64,000 nucleotides of DNA, from positions 22,258,001 through 22,322,000 of the forward strand of contig NC_135242.1 of NCBI RefSeq assembly GCF_947623445.1, written 5' to 3'. Below are positions 22,843-35,059 of the stretch, one piece after another. Below the pieces are notes generated by a model. The model was not told the origin of the DNA. It ran no database searches and saw only the letters and a program-made list of their open reading frames with translations. A program made the translations under genes and the position numbers. This DNA comes from Clavelina lepadiformis (Eukaryota > Chordata > Ascidiacea > Aplousobranchia > Clavelinidae). Within the stretch, counting starts at the first letter, position 1. Each line of letters begins with the position of its first letter.

Positions 22843-25800
22843 ATCATGTATATCTACGTGTCTGCAAAAATACATTGTATAAAGTACTATTAATTATTAT
22901 AGGCTGCTCAGCGAATCTAATGGCTTTGCTAATATTTCACGTTCCTTTGTGGAACCACGTAACATCGAAATATTAGGGTGACCACTGCTACATCGAACTC
23001 TTTCCAATAGCAATCTTTTCGATCAGCCAATGACAAAACCATCTGAGTATTATTACTTTGACTTTAACTCAATATAATCGTTATAATGCAATCGTTATTT
23101 GCTTGCAAGCCTAAATTTCTCTGTTATGTTTCGCAACTGTCCCAACATCTAATAACTAAATGCCTGGTTCTTAGCTTACACATCTAAAATTAGTCAGGTC
23201 TAATATAGTAGGGCGGATATTCCTGCTCAAAGACACTGACTGACAGCCGATAACGTCACAACGTGAAATGGGCAGCGACAACATAAATATCAAACACTGT
23301 AAAAAAAGAGGAGAAGTTGGCAGGTCTGCTTCCAATGGAAATATTTTAACACAGTTAAAGCTTTGAGCAAATGCCTCATAGTCACGTTGCCTTGACTAGA
23401 GTTATGCGAACGACAATGTATAAGAAGAATCATCTGAAAATGTATTTGTATTGACCTGATGCCGACTTTAGCCTGAACGTTGAGCCCACCGTATATATGG
23501 CATATACATTATTCAGCAGGAATTGTACAAGCCGGCCCCTAAACCTTCCCACAAATGCAACGATTACCCTTCAAGGCACATTTGATTTCACAACTGCGTG
23601 TAATTTGATTTGGAATATTAGAATCTAATAATTTGATTTATCATTATTGTAGCCCAGCCGCATTTAACATCTTGCGCGTTTTAGGCTCTCCAGACGACAA
23701 TGCTATATATTTTCCTTTTGGTTAACTGTGCGTGAGTATTTTGTTTTTATTTTGCTATAACAACAATTAGCAACACGTTATCAGTCGCCACAGCCAGTCG
23801 TGAAAAAACCAAGGATAATGCTGTCCCTTGTGAGCAACACAACAGGCCTACACTAATTTCAAACAGAAACGATGTTGGCGAACGAACTTCTACCAAGTTT
23901 AATCAAAATCTGATAACTTCATGACCCACAAGCTATCTCACTTAAAATCTGCCACAAACCAGGCGAAAACTGACATTTAAAAAAGACTATAGGTTACGTA
24001 TCCATTCGAAAAACGTCAATGTTGTACTTTTATAAACAAACTTTTACAAACTTTTACTTTACTGGTTTACACAAAGCCAACAGGAAACAGTTTTCTTACC
24101 ACTCGATACGTCACAGCTATTCGTGACTTGGAGTCATCACAAATGCGAGCACTGGTCATGTGACTTGTTCTGACGCAGCAGCTTACGGTACAACTGTCAA
24201 TAACCAGCAGAAGGGCGATCAGGCAAACCTTCATTCAGTACGTGGTATAGATGCGTCTCAAGCACGCCTGGAGCACTTTGACGTAAAAAGTGGCGGTCAT
24301 GCGTAACGTGTTACGGAATTAAAAACTTTCCAATCTCACACCGAAGCGGAACTGTTAAACCTTCTAGTTGCGCATTTTCGCCGCTATGAGAAGGAACAAA
24401 CTCATAAAATGCACTTATAATGTTGCCTAGATTAGTATTTGTCAGACTTATCAAAATTGCTCAAAGTCTGAACGGAATCTTATAGACTGCTTTATAAGGC
24501 TCTGCCATTACTTCTAAATACTTTGAATAGCTCAGGTGTCTCTACTCCCCAGCCCACTTCGACCGCAGGCCGCAAGTCATAATGATGAGTGGTGGAGGAT
24601 CGCAGCCAACAAAAGTAAGTTCAAATTCCTATTGGAAACGATACCGATTTAATCTGGTAATAGTAAAACAAACTTGCTAAATGACCTTAAGAAGAAACAC
24701 AGGAAAAACACTACGAGATAATACTGGCGTTGATATAATATGTAAAGTAAAGTATTTAAAACGACTTTTCACTGTTAGAAGAACGGTAAAAATTGACAGT
24801 CTTTAATTCGAATTATTTATTATTAGATATCTATTTATACTTTATTCAATAGGATAAAACTATAAACTAGTTACTAGTACAACTACGTCAAACACATCTA
24901 TTCGGCCAAAGGGACAAAATACATTTTGCACAAATTCACTTTTTTGCGGCTTTTAGAATGCACTCTGGTATGCTTAGGTAGAACTTGCTTTGTGTGCCTC
25001 ACTCATTCTGTAACACATCTAACTCGACACAGAAGGCTTGAAGTGAGCGAAGTGAACCTCAAACATGCCCGAATACAGTATATTACGGAGACTGCTGAAG
25101 CGTGTTATGCGGAGTCTGGATTATTTCGCTTTCGAAAGTTATGGTTTTCTTTCACATTGCATTCACGTTGTGGTTTCGATCACAGACATAGAGCCGCCAT
25201 TGTTATTTTTTAACATAGATATATAGCCTACAATACAACAAAATCTTGAGACATGAAAATGTGAAAGCAATTCACTTTCTGTCACGGGATCCTTGTATTC
25301 ACAATTAAATCACAACGTCACGTGGCCGACTGCAACAAGCGTCACGCGCCGCACACACGCTCAAAATGGACCTAATTTTTAGGATACAATCGAGTTTGGA
25401 AAATGGAAAGTTGAAAAGAGTTCAGTTTGAGCTGATAAAACGTTTCGTTTGATTTAACGATTTACATTTAATATTATTTGAAGTGTTGCTTTAACTTTGA
25501 ATTATTAGCAGCTTTAAACCAACCTAATCCACACTCCATCGCTATTTCTACACTAAAATTCTTTGCAAAAACTTAAGATTTACCAACTACGCAGATACAT
25601 TGACTGAGCCGGAGATATCAAATCAAAGTATAGTGTCTAACTCTAAACTTTGGTGATTTACGAACTAAATGAGCTTGAAGCTGAAGGTCTGCATAGAAGT
25701 GATGACGTCATAATCCTTTAATATGCTCACTTCATACAAGAAACTGTGGAAGGCTTTCAAAAAGCTATAAGAAACTTGTTCAGGACCAATTCAGGCTTAT

Positions 25801-28496
25801 GAGAGTTTTCTCTTTTATTTCGTAAATATTAGTTGTTTGTTGCACTGGTTTTAAAAGGAATATGTACAAAATTGTACCACTACTGTACTTATTCAAAAAT
25901 TTTTAGTTAACTCCTATTGTGGTGTTTTCCTAACTGGAAACGGCTAATTCAGCTTTCGTATAAGAAATTTTGTTTAAAATAAGAAAATGTTTTGTTAAGA
26001 GACTCGGTAAACACTTTTACATTAAAAAGTCTCCAAATTTAAAAAAGTCAAATTACTATAAGCTGCAGCTTGAGGCTTTTTTGTAAAAAATTGAGTGTTT
26101 ATAAGAAGATTTAATTTTTTTCATAATGACTCTGGGACAAAATCTCCTGTTTTTTAAATTTTGCAGTGCTATTTTTAAATCTATAGTAATAAATTTTTAC
26201 AATTTCTTCACGAAAAAGTTTTTGCATTAACAATCAGTCTATTTTACCAACAAAATCTCAACTCAAAAGTAGCCTAAATAAAAAGTTTTACCATAAAATC
26301 GCTTGAGCCCGCACAACCGTCAGTTGCTGTTTTTAAAATGAAACCTCGGTAACACTGTATATATACAGTAGACATCCGCCGCATACAACAAACATCCCCA
26401 AACTTTCAGATTATCCATTCAATAAGTCGATAAGAATAGTAATGCGTTCATGGGTCATGGGTCATGGAAAATTTTAGGAAATTTTTTAGTAATTTGAGTC
26501 TTCACATGACCGCTGGTCACGATGTGAATAACGCTTCAGGTTAATTGTACTTCCGCATTTTTGTATTGCACAAATGACCAACTTAAAAAAATAAAAAACA
26601 TTGAATATTATAAGAAGGCTTCATCGTTCGTGCATGCAGGGCTTGTGGATATTTTTCAGCCACGATTTTAATTTCAAAGCAAACAAACAAACAACAACAA
26701 ACAAACTTTGGCCACGCTTTTAACCCATCAAACCATGTATTGTTAAGTTTTACGAGTGGCCACAGGGAAAATATATAATTGTTTAACGAAACGAAAACGA
26801 AATATAAACGAAAAGTAGCCGAATAATAGCCGCTTAAGCTTATACAACCGCAAGGTTCCGCTTCGGACCGACCACACGCACGGTTTCAGTTCCGCTTACC
26901 ACAGCGTTCCGCTCATCTCGTCCGCGTCATGATTTCGTTTACATGCCCACCTGTATAGGTATTGGTATTGCGGTATTGGTGGGCACTCTTTGCATGAGGT
27001 GAGTCCTTAACTTAATTTCAGCGCTGGAATAATCTAAACTCTGTTATTAAAATCTAAAAATAAACGTTTTCAGTAAATTCTTCAATTGTGGTTCTTTAAT
27101 GCTCAAATTTTCCCAAACTTAGAAAATTATCCGGAAAACTTTGAAATTATCGACATTTTTTCTATTTTTTCTAATCTGCTATGTCTCTTGTGTGGTGATG
27201 TTATTTCGGGGTAGGCGTGGTGCTGCAGGTTCCAGTTCGAAGTGCGTATATTGGTATGCTATTTACTATTTAGACAATCAAAATCTTCAACATACCGCTG
27301 CCAAAACGAAATCTTAGCAGCAAAATAAATTGTCTTACATCGCAGATTGTTGTTCAAATTTTTCGTAACCTTTCTGATCCACTACATTCTCTCTGTCGAA
27401 GATGACACACGTTTGTATATAGACGCCATGGAAATTTTTTTGTTCGGACCGGAAAAGATTAGTCACTTTTTAGCTACAGTACCTTCGTATGATTGTCACA
27501 CTCACCATGCGGATAATGCTCCAGGTTATTAACAGGTTAATGGTTCCTCATTCTCGCAAAATTTGAATGACAAGGTTTGAAGAAATGATGAATGTTAGTG
27601 TAAAAGTTATGGCCAGGTTTTATGCAAATGTACGCTTTCTCCCAGCACGGAATTTCTCGAGCGATTTTGGTGAAGCAACAGCGACTCCCGGTGGAGTGTA
27701 ATGTGTTGAAAAAGTTATTCTAAATTATACTGTAACTTACTTGTAAGTCTACATCCGTTTAACACATTTAAGTTGCTGTTATTCATCTACGTTGGTTTGT
27801 GTTCCATTTTGCAGTTTTGTTTCTCTGCACTTTTGTTTTTATAGCGATTTACCAGCGTTTTGAAATCTACATACTGTATATATCTTAATTACCCATCATT
27901 GCGTCAGTATCGTTCAAAGAAACATTTTGAACATTGTGTGCAAACAGAATTGTAACAAGTTTCTGCAAATGTCATTGACTTGGCATGATTCGAGTGGAGA
28001 ATCGAGTCATATTGAAATTATGCATATGATCTACACTCGGCAGGGCCTATTCTGGTAAGATACGGCCAAGCGATGGTTCTGTAAATCTGACAAATAGAGC
28101 CCACACCCAGAACATTCAAGAGCAAGCGACAAAATTCAACTAGTTTCTTCGCCCACAATACTTCAACTGGACATCAGGGGCATGATTTTGTTTGTACTGT
28201 ACTAAAAAAAGAGTAATGACAAATGTACATCTATACAAAAAAACGTCGAAACTGTACTTTTCCATTGGTCGACGCTCAAAGTAAAACGAAAATATTTTTG
28301 TCGGTATAGGTCACAACATTTCATACCTAACTTTTACTCAGTGTAGTCGAGACTTAGATTCACATGCTTGCAAAAATGCGAATACTAGTCATGTGGCTTA
28401 GTTTGACAGACTATAGCTAAACAGAAAGTAACTTGTCCTACTGAAAATCGTCAGAATGCAGTGTAAGTGCATGTGTACATATACAGATGCCAATTG
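22843..28496. other. Intergenic stretch without a recognised gene
   Basis: About 5.6 kb between prion-like genes 1 and 2. Frames such as 24926-25213 and 27347-27532 have no recognisable product. An ATG followed by a short GGGSQPTK frame and a good donor (24582-24614) finds no in-phase partner exon. Patches near 24110-24180 and 28340-28420 resemble each other weakly (ATGCGAxxACTxGTCATGTG), consistent with a dispersed repeat or an old duplicated flank. A 44-bp hairpin lies at 26945-26988. Confidence 0.5.
26945..26988. repeat. Short perfect inverted repeat
   Basis: TGCCCACC and GGTGGGCA flank a ~28-bp loop of repeated GGTATT words, forming an 8-bp stem. It could be a tiny MITE remnant or a hairpin. 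No function is supported. Confidence 0.4.
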
Positions 28497-29503
28497 TTAG
28501 TGAGTTGCCAAATAGCTCAATGCCACAAAAAACACGGTAAGAGCAAACGACGGATAAAATGCAGCGGATCCGCAGCATAAGTCGATCTGGGAGGCGGTGC
28601 GGATAGTTTTCCTTTCCTCAAACTCGTCGGGAAGTTGAAAGTAGGTTTTGTTAAAGATCACCGCATCTTTAAACTCCTTCGGACAGTTTGGTTCGTCTGA
28701 AAACAATATTGTGAGGAAATAATTAACTTAGTTAAAAATGCAACAAGACATTTTGTGGCGTCATAAAATGTAGAAACCATGACAAAAACTACAATTGTTA
28801 TACTGCTTACTGGTTCCTTCGGGCACCGTGATACAACGGAACGGTTGGTTTTTGTCATCGACCAAAATAAACGGAGTGTCGTATTCGTTTCCATTGACAA
28901 CAAATCCGTTATCCGGCTCAGAGGAGCGAAAATATCTGGGTTTTAAAGTTGGTTGACGATTATGTAATAAAATATTACTTATCTAACAGCATTTCATATT
29001 GTGTGAATTCAACAGTTTACGGTTATGCTGAAAGCATTTTTCGAACGAAAATTACTGTACATGAAATGTATTGGAAGGCCAGATCGTCCAGAATAGATTC
29101 GTTTTGCTGCTAAACCGATGATAGCAGCTTTAGCAACATTTCTTGTCGTTCTAAAAGCAAAATATACAAAAATAACTATACAACTCCTTCAGCATTGACA
29201 TACAAGTATTCCAATTGATGTGGAAGTAAAATTATTGCCCTTAGTTATCCTTTGGTTAGTAATAAAGTTTCTTTAATAACAGTGTAAACTCAGCAACGTT
29301 CTCAATTTTCATGACATTTTTCCTTTAAATCCGCTTTTTGCTCCTCTGCTTCCTGTATTTCTTCCGCTTCCTCTGCTTCCCCTTCCTCCGCCTCTTCCAC
29401 CACCCCGACCGCCTCTGGCAGAAATCTCATCAATTTCCAAGGTTTGAATTAGAAAGAGTAAAATGACGAAGAAGCACCAATGACCTTTGAACCCTGACAT
29501 CAC
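28497..29503 (-). CDS. Prion/Shadoo-like secreted RG-rich protein 2, 200 aa
   Basis: Coding exons 29503-29316, 29150-29061, 28935-28811 and 28696-28497, phases 2, 2, 1 as in the other copies. Parts: signal peptide (CFFVILLFLIQTL), ARGGRGGGRGGGRGSRGSGR basic stretch, hydrophobic NVAKAAIIGLAAKRIY (67-82), GLPIHF (87-92), NGFVVNGNEYDTPFILVDD, Cys127, NCPKEF (Cys139), N-glycan sequon NKT (150), FQLPDEFEE, IRTASQIDLCCGS (Cys175-176), and a C-terminal hydrophobic helix (SFALTVFFVALSYLA) fitting a GPI signal. Compared with vertebrate PrP, the hydrophobic-then-PIHF order matches SRPIIHF. Exons 3-4 are nearly identical to genes 3 and 4. Oddity: the exon 1 donor is GTCATG instead of GTAACA, and reading through it gives a stop within 2 codons, so splicing of this copy is uncertain. 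Confidence 0.8.
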
Positions 29504-29864
29504 TTCAATGACGTGGTTTCACAAATAAGAGAACTTTGAGAATAAGAGAAATTGAGCAATTTCAGTCACAATCTGTAGTTTGAGTTTGTGAGATCACTAT
29601 CTAAATCATATTCACGACACAATCTGCTTCAGGTTTATTCAAGGGTAAAGTAAATATGCGGCATCCCTGTCGTCCTCCACTAGTATGTCTTTGCACAACA
29701 CATCCTTACGTGCAGTACTGTACATAAGGTAGGTTTGTGATATTGAAGCCTGCGGGTATATGCCTGGTCTTATTGAAAATTTGAAGCTTTTATCTAAATT
29801 CCTTTTCATGACAAATCCCGTCCCGACTGCGCAAATTACTAATTGATAGTCAGATGGGGACAAG
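29504..29864. other. Upstream region of prion-like gene 2
   Basis: Presumed promoter and 5' UTR of the minus-strand prion-like gene 2, reaching the left edge of the tandem duplication. No gene is recognised. Confidence 0.4.
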
Positions 29865-29989
29865 GCTTAAAAACCTAAACCAAACGGGTCCTGCAGCTGA
29901 TGCATCATGGGATGGTAACTAATAAGCTTAGTACTGCGCAGCCAAAAGGAGCGTCACACAGCCTGTTGTATAAGATAACTGCTGGTGGC

Positions 29990-31665
29990 AAAAAATTAAA
30001 ACTTTGATAACGATTACGGGGTGAAGCGATTGGCAACTAAACGGACCCGACGGTCTCGTGCAGATGATTCTGACCCTAATAAAACATTTTCTTCTCGTCA
30101 TTCTATGTTTCCGTAAAACCTAGCCGACCAATGGATAGAACACTATTTTCGGCTGTAACTTCAACTACTGTAAGCTAGCTGACTCACTTGATTCGCAAAA
30201 ATAGACAATATTTCCAGGCAATATTAGATGAGTGTGACTCTGCTATCCATCCTGCATTTTGTCATACCAAGCAAATAGCGGCCTTTAGCACTGGGTTTAA
30301 GTTCACTTTGAGAAAAATATCACACCTGATAAATCAAGCGGAAAAGTATTTCCACAGAAGAAGTTCTTTCACAAACGTTTGATGGGTCACGTAAAGGGAT
30401 TGTTGTAACTCTTCTCTAACATGGTTTTCTGTGCTTCTCCGGATAATTTTCATAATATATCAACCCATAGATGATTCTAAAACAAAACTTGTTTGTTTTA
30501 CTCACTATTCGTGAATCATTTTGCTGCAACGTTTGTACGGATTAGATCTACCCTTAATTTCGCTGTGTCCAATCCATGCAGTCTGTCATCGATTCGCAAT
30601 TGTATGGGAACAATAGAATCAGTTTATAATTTAAAGTGTTTTACGCAAGACAATAGTCACAATTCTGCCAACCTCAACAACTCAAAAACTAGTTCAAGTT
30701 TGTGTCACTGGATGGTTTGACCAACATCTCAGTGTCCGTATGTTTTCAGAATTGCAAGCTGCCGTCGTAGAAACTTTAGATGAAATTTCGTCATGGTCAG
30801 ACACCGAAATTTCGTCACGAATATTGCGGTTTTTATCAGAGATTAGACAGAGTGATTTTTGCGTTGCTTGCCTAGTTATGAAAATAGTTTTTGATTACAG
30901 TGTTGTGCTGTGTGAAATGTTACAAAGAAAGTCGATAGATCTTCTTGAAGCTGTTACCACAGCAGAATATATTGTCACTGAGATGAAATGTTTAAGGCAA
31001 AATGCTGAGCACGAATTTCATCGTTTGTATATTCTAGCACAAGATACAGCACAAAAGCACAATTGTATTCAGGAAACGCCTCACTGTGCTTCAAGGCAAA
31101 TCTACAGATGCAGCATTGCTTTTGCCACCAATGAAAATTACTAAGAGTTTATACATAAAATTATACATATCGAATTGGAATATTTATCTTATTTTGGATA
31201 GTTTTCTTGCTAATCTCGTGTCTTGATTCACTGCCCACAAGTCTACCATTAGTATAGGTTGCAGTGCTTAACTCAGGCTTATCCAACCCTCAAGCTGTCC
31301 GTCACACAAATTGAAAGCATTCAAGTTTTGGGGAAATTTTATGAAAATGATTTAACGAAGTCTTCGGAAGAATCAGTTCCTGAATGATAATGATGGTACA
31401 GAAAACCTAGTCATTTCACCGAAAGAAAGACCTGATGATGTAACTGGCCACAAGAATGCAGCACTGATGGTTTTCCAAATCTTTATACATATCTAAAAAG
31501 TTTTTAACTCTTCCTGTGGCAACGTGTACCACAGTGAACGGTCACTTTCTACATTACGTAAGCTAAAAATATTTTTACGTAGTACGAGTAATGATACCTG
31601 AATAAACGGACTTGCTTTGTTGAACTTCTACAAGAATCGTGCGCCATGTCCGGAAGAGATTAACT
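29990..31665 (+). mobile_element. Decayed hAT transposase gene, unit A
   Basis: A DNA-transposon fossil. Open pieces at 30188-30382, 30493-30720 and 30740-31144 resemble the DUF4371/hAT transposases of the p52rIPK/ZMYM type. The best piece shows AVVETLDEISSW, RILRFLSEIRQSDF and IVFDYSVVLCEMLQRKSIDLLEAV. At about 31520-31663 a hATC dimerisation signature is visible: SERSLSTLRKLKIFLRST, then after one stop INGLALLNFYKNR. Several stops and frame changes separate the pieces, so it cannot make transposase. The same breaks occur in unit B, so it died before the duplication. Terminal repeats were not found. Confidence 0.75.
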
Positions 31666-32186
31666 AATTATTATTAATTATTGAAACATCGATTAGGCGT
31701 TCTAGTATGAATTTGCAAGAATTTAACCTGGATTGTTTAAATTTATAATTTTTATGACGTGTACATGCTGTTCTGTGGTTTTCTCTTTGCATGGCCGTTC
31801 TATGTGGAAACAGTACAGTAGGCTACCATTGCTGATACCAACCTTGAAGGCTTTTTGGTCAACGACCTATTTACTGCAGTCTATAAATTATGTAGCATAG
31901 TATGGCATACGTTGTACTAATATGTAGTGTGTTCTATAGACCTAGATAATTGACAAACTATACTTTCATTAATATAACTTAATTGACGAGATACTTGTAT
32001 ATTGAAATTAAATTTTTATTTAAGTGCAAGGTGCAGACACAAAAAACATATAGCCATTTTTCAATTAAAAACTTTACTACCTTTTCAATGCATTTTAAAA
32101 AAAGCTAATGACTAAATAGGTACAAAAAGTTAGCATGCAGTATTCAGTAAGTGCGTGTAATACAGTAAATATACAGTTGTCAATAG
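31666..32186. other. Spacer between hAT fossil and prion-like gene 3
   Basis: No gene recognised. Includes the 3' UTR of prion-like gene 3 on the minus strand and the point (about 31812) where unit B holds an extra ~950 bp. Confidence 0.4.
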
Positions 32187-33391
32187 TTAGTAAGCTGCAA
32201 TAACGCTCAGTGCCAGAAAAACCAGGATAAGAACAAACGACGGATAAAATGCAGCGGATCCGCAGCATAAGTCGATCTGAGAGGCGGTGCGGATAGTTTT
32301 CCTTTCCTCAAACTCGTCGGGAAGTTGAAAGTAGGTTTTGTTAAAGATCACCGCATCTTTAAACTCCTTTGGACAGTTTTGTTCGTCTGAAAACAATATT
32401 GTGAGAAAATAATTAACTTAGTTAAAAATGCAACAAGATATTTTGTGGCGTCATAAAATGTAGGAACCATGACAAAAACTACAATTGTTATACTGCTTAC
32501 TGGTTCCTTCGGGCACCGTGATACAACGGAACGGTTGGTTTTTGTCATCGACCAAGATAAACGGAGTGTCGTATTCGTTTCCATTGACAACAAAACGGTT
32601 ATCCAGCTCAGAGGAGCGAAAATATCTGGGTTTCACAACCGTTTGACGATTAGGTAATAAAATACCATAACAAAAAATGTTCTGACGAAATATTGTACAG
32701 TTTTACTTGTTTACGGTTGTAATGAAGGATTTCTGAGAGCAAAAATTACCGTACATGAAATGTATTGGAGGGCTAAATCTTCCGAAATGCATGAAACGTT
32801 TTGCTGCTAGCCCAATGATAGCGGCTTTGGCAACATTGTTGGTTGTTCTAAAACAGAATATACATAGGAGTAGGCTATAAAACTCATTTATAGCAATGAA
32901 ATACTATTACTTAAAGTACGGACGTACATCGTATGGTATTGTGATAGTTTTTATTTTCGTACTGAGGAAAAGCCTTTGCACGATTTAAATCCGGCAATTT
33001 TTCTTCGACGATGTCACCGAACTAGCCTTTGTGCAAGTTTCGGTTGTCACATAATTTTTCTTTGGTTGTTTAACTTATTATATTGTATTTTCCAAGTTTA
33101 GAAAGGTTCATCAGGTCCACAGAGATGTAAAAGCAAAAGTATTGCTCTCATGAGTTCTTTAGTTATTGATAATGTTTTTTAATAAGAACATAAAATTTGC
33201 AAAAGTCTCAGTTCTTGTTACATTTTTCCTTTGAATCCGCTTTTTGCTCCTCCTCTCCCTCTGCCTCCCCTTCCTCCGCCTCTTCCACCACCCCGACCGC
33301 CTCTGGCAGTAATTTCATCAATTTCCAAAGTCAGGATTAGGAAGAGTAGAGTGACGAAGAAGCACCAACGACCTTTGAACCCTGACATCAT
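32187..33391 (-). CDS. Prion/Shadoo-like secreted RG-rich protein 3 (unit A), 195 aa
   Basis: Coding exons 33391-33222, 32847-32755, 32625-32501 and 32386-32187, all GT/AG and in phase; the exon 1 donor is GTAACA. Parts are as in gene 2: signal peptide CFFVTLLFLILTL, ITARGGRGGGRGGGRGG, hydrophobic NNVAKAAIIGLAAKR, PPIHF, Cys in FRCITV, NCPKEF, sequon NKT, IRTASQIDLCCGS, and tail FVLILVFLALSVIA of GPI type. The second half of exon 2 (FMHFGRFSP) differs sharply from gene 2 (IYSGRSGL), while exons 3-4 are almost the same. The SINE-like repeat at 32950-33080 lies in intron 1. Role unknown; secretion and membrane attachment are inferred from the sequence. Confidence 0.85.
32950..33080 (-). repeat. 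SINE-like repeat fragment in intron 1 of prion-like gene 3
   Basis: Similar over ~120 bp to 61845-61985: CTGAGGAAAAxxCTTTGCACGA, then GGCAATTxTTCTTC, then TAGCCTTTGTGCxAGTT, then GGTTGTCACA. It lacks the tRNA-like head seen in the 62-kb copy, so it is a truncated family member. Confidence 0.55.
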
Positions 33392-35059
33392 TTTAATTAC
33401 GTTGGTTCACAAATAAAGAAACTTGCAAGGTCAAACGCTGCGTTGAAAATTTTTCGTATTTTTAGCATGAAGACTGTTTTTAAAGCATTTTACAGAAATC
33501 ATCCGCTTATAAGCATCCATTTAAGTTTGCTTCGCAGATAGTTATGCAAAATGTCATTAGAAATGTTGGATTTAAGTTTATCCCGATCGCTTTGATTATG
33601 AAAATCACAAAAGAGCAAAGGACCAATTAAAGGATTGAAAAATCCCTTTGTCTGACATCATAGACATCATGGAAACAGAAGAACCGTATTCTGCTCTACT
33701 GCATGCTAAAAAAAATTCACATCTGTAGCCTAATACAATTAATATTAGCTTTTTGACGTACAAAGGTGCTGTAATTGTAACAGAACATTTGCTATTGAAA
33801 TGCTGAACTTTGCTGAATAAAAACGAATGAAAAACATCGGAATAATCACATAACCGTACACAAGAAATATACTAACAGCGCAAAAAAAAGATTTATCAAT
33901 TATCTTTACATTTTTGGATAAAATTGAGGATTTGGGCATTATTTTACTGCTGGATACAATTAAAAAAATGTCAAACTTGTTTTGTTAGCTTTGCTGTTAC
34001 AGAGTTGGACTCTAAAGTTTGAATTAAAGTATAAAGGCCACTTCAAGTTTTATTTTCAGGCTATTTTCAGTTTTAAGTATAAAGAAACAGTAATTATGTC
34101 AACAATTGCTAAGCACTTACCACAAACGTTCGCATAAGTTCAGATGCAAGTTGCGCATATACTTAACCGAAAGTTTACAGTACTAAGAAAACCAAAATAA
34201 ACAGCTTTGACGAACTTATCGCAATTTTAGAATCGTTAGTTTTCGCTTGAAGTGCCGAAATGTTTTTCTCCTGTATCTGATGCTTATTCTGCCAGCTGTG
34301 TCTTAACGGCGGATAATATTGTTTTACGAAATACAAACTTATTTAGCCCGGTTAAAATAGAAAACTTTTAACTATGAAAATACAGAAAAACGATACTGAA
34401 CGGTAAAGTAACGTCCTACCTACAATTATACCAGCAAACACACTGTGCTATCGTCTGTTAGCAGAGCCATGGTTACCTTATATAGACTTACGCCGAATTT
34501 TGAAAGGCCTTTTGTTGTACACAAACAAATGATGCTATTATCCGCATTTCATATAAGATTGATCACTTCTTGCGGTTCCTTGGTTCGTGGTTTGGCACAC
34601 AGTTGGACTCTATTGAAAACTTTTTATATGTGTGCTGATTTTTTTAACTATAGATTAATTATATTTAGCGCCTCATGTTACCTCTTGCGTAATTAAACCA
34701 CAATAGGTTTGTTTGGATCGAAGCTAATATAGTAAAGTTTTATTTTTAGAATGCTTGCGATGGTATACCTGGAGAAGAGAAGGACATGATCCGGATTTCT
34801 GGGGTTTAATGCTGCTGGTTATGGAAAGTTATTTTGGAATCGCTTTAAAAGCGGATAAGGATCTGGATTATCCCAGACAGTTTCTTCAATGGCATGCCAG
34901 AAGAAACTGCGACGCTTTGCCAGTCTTCTTGTGAAATACTTAAAGTTTTTCTTTATATTTTTGCTTCTCAAATCTCGATGTTCCGGTTCGGCTGCGGTTC
35001 CGGTTCCGGTTCATGTTCCGGTCCGGCTCCGGTTCGATTTGCATTTTTCGTACATACAG
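33392..35059. other. Spacer upstream of the SLC23 fragment
   Basis: Contains the upstream region of prion-like gene 3 (minus strand) and no recognised gene. I looked specifically for earlier SLC23 exons (the YYACARL-, GTGNGT- and GVTKVGSRR-type segments) on the plus strand and found none. A GGTTCC/CCGGTT microsatellite lies at about 34981-35037 in the polypyrimidine region before the first SLC23 exon. Confidence 0.5.

Noticed and set aside
22596-22976. Plus-strand frames of His/Leu/Phe- or Ser/Thr-rich protein opposite prion-like gene 1
   Set aside because: They mirror the RG-rich exon on the other strand. The minus-strand gene has matching splice sites and paralogues.
24582-24614. Possible first coding exon (ATGATG followed by a GGGSQPTK frame, then GTAAGT)
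   Set aside because: No downstream exon in matching phase. The candidate acceptor at 27346 leads to a stop or to an unrecognisable frame.
33231-33416. Plus-strand Pro-rich frame (PLPPLPPPLPPP)
   Set aside because: Complement of the RG-rich exon of prion-like gene 3; the same shadow occurs at 44631-44816.
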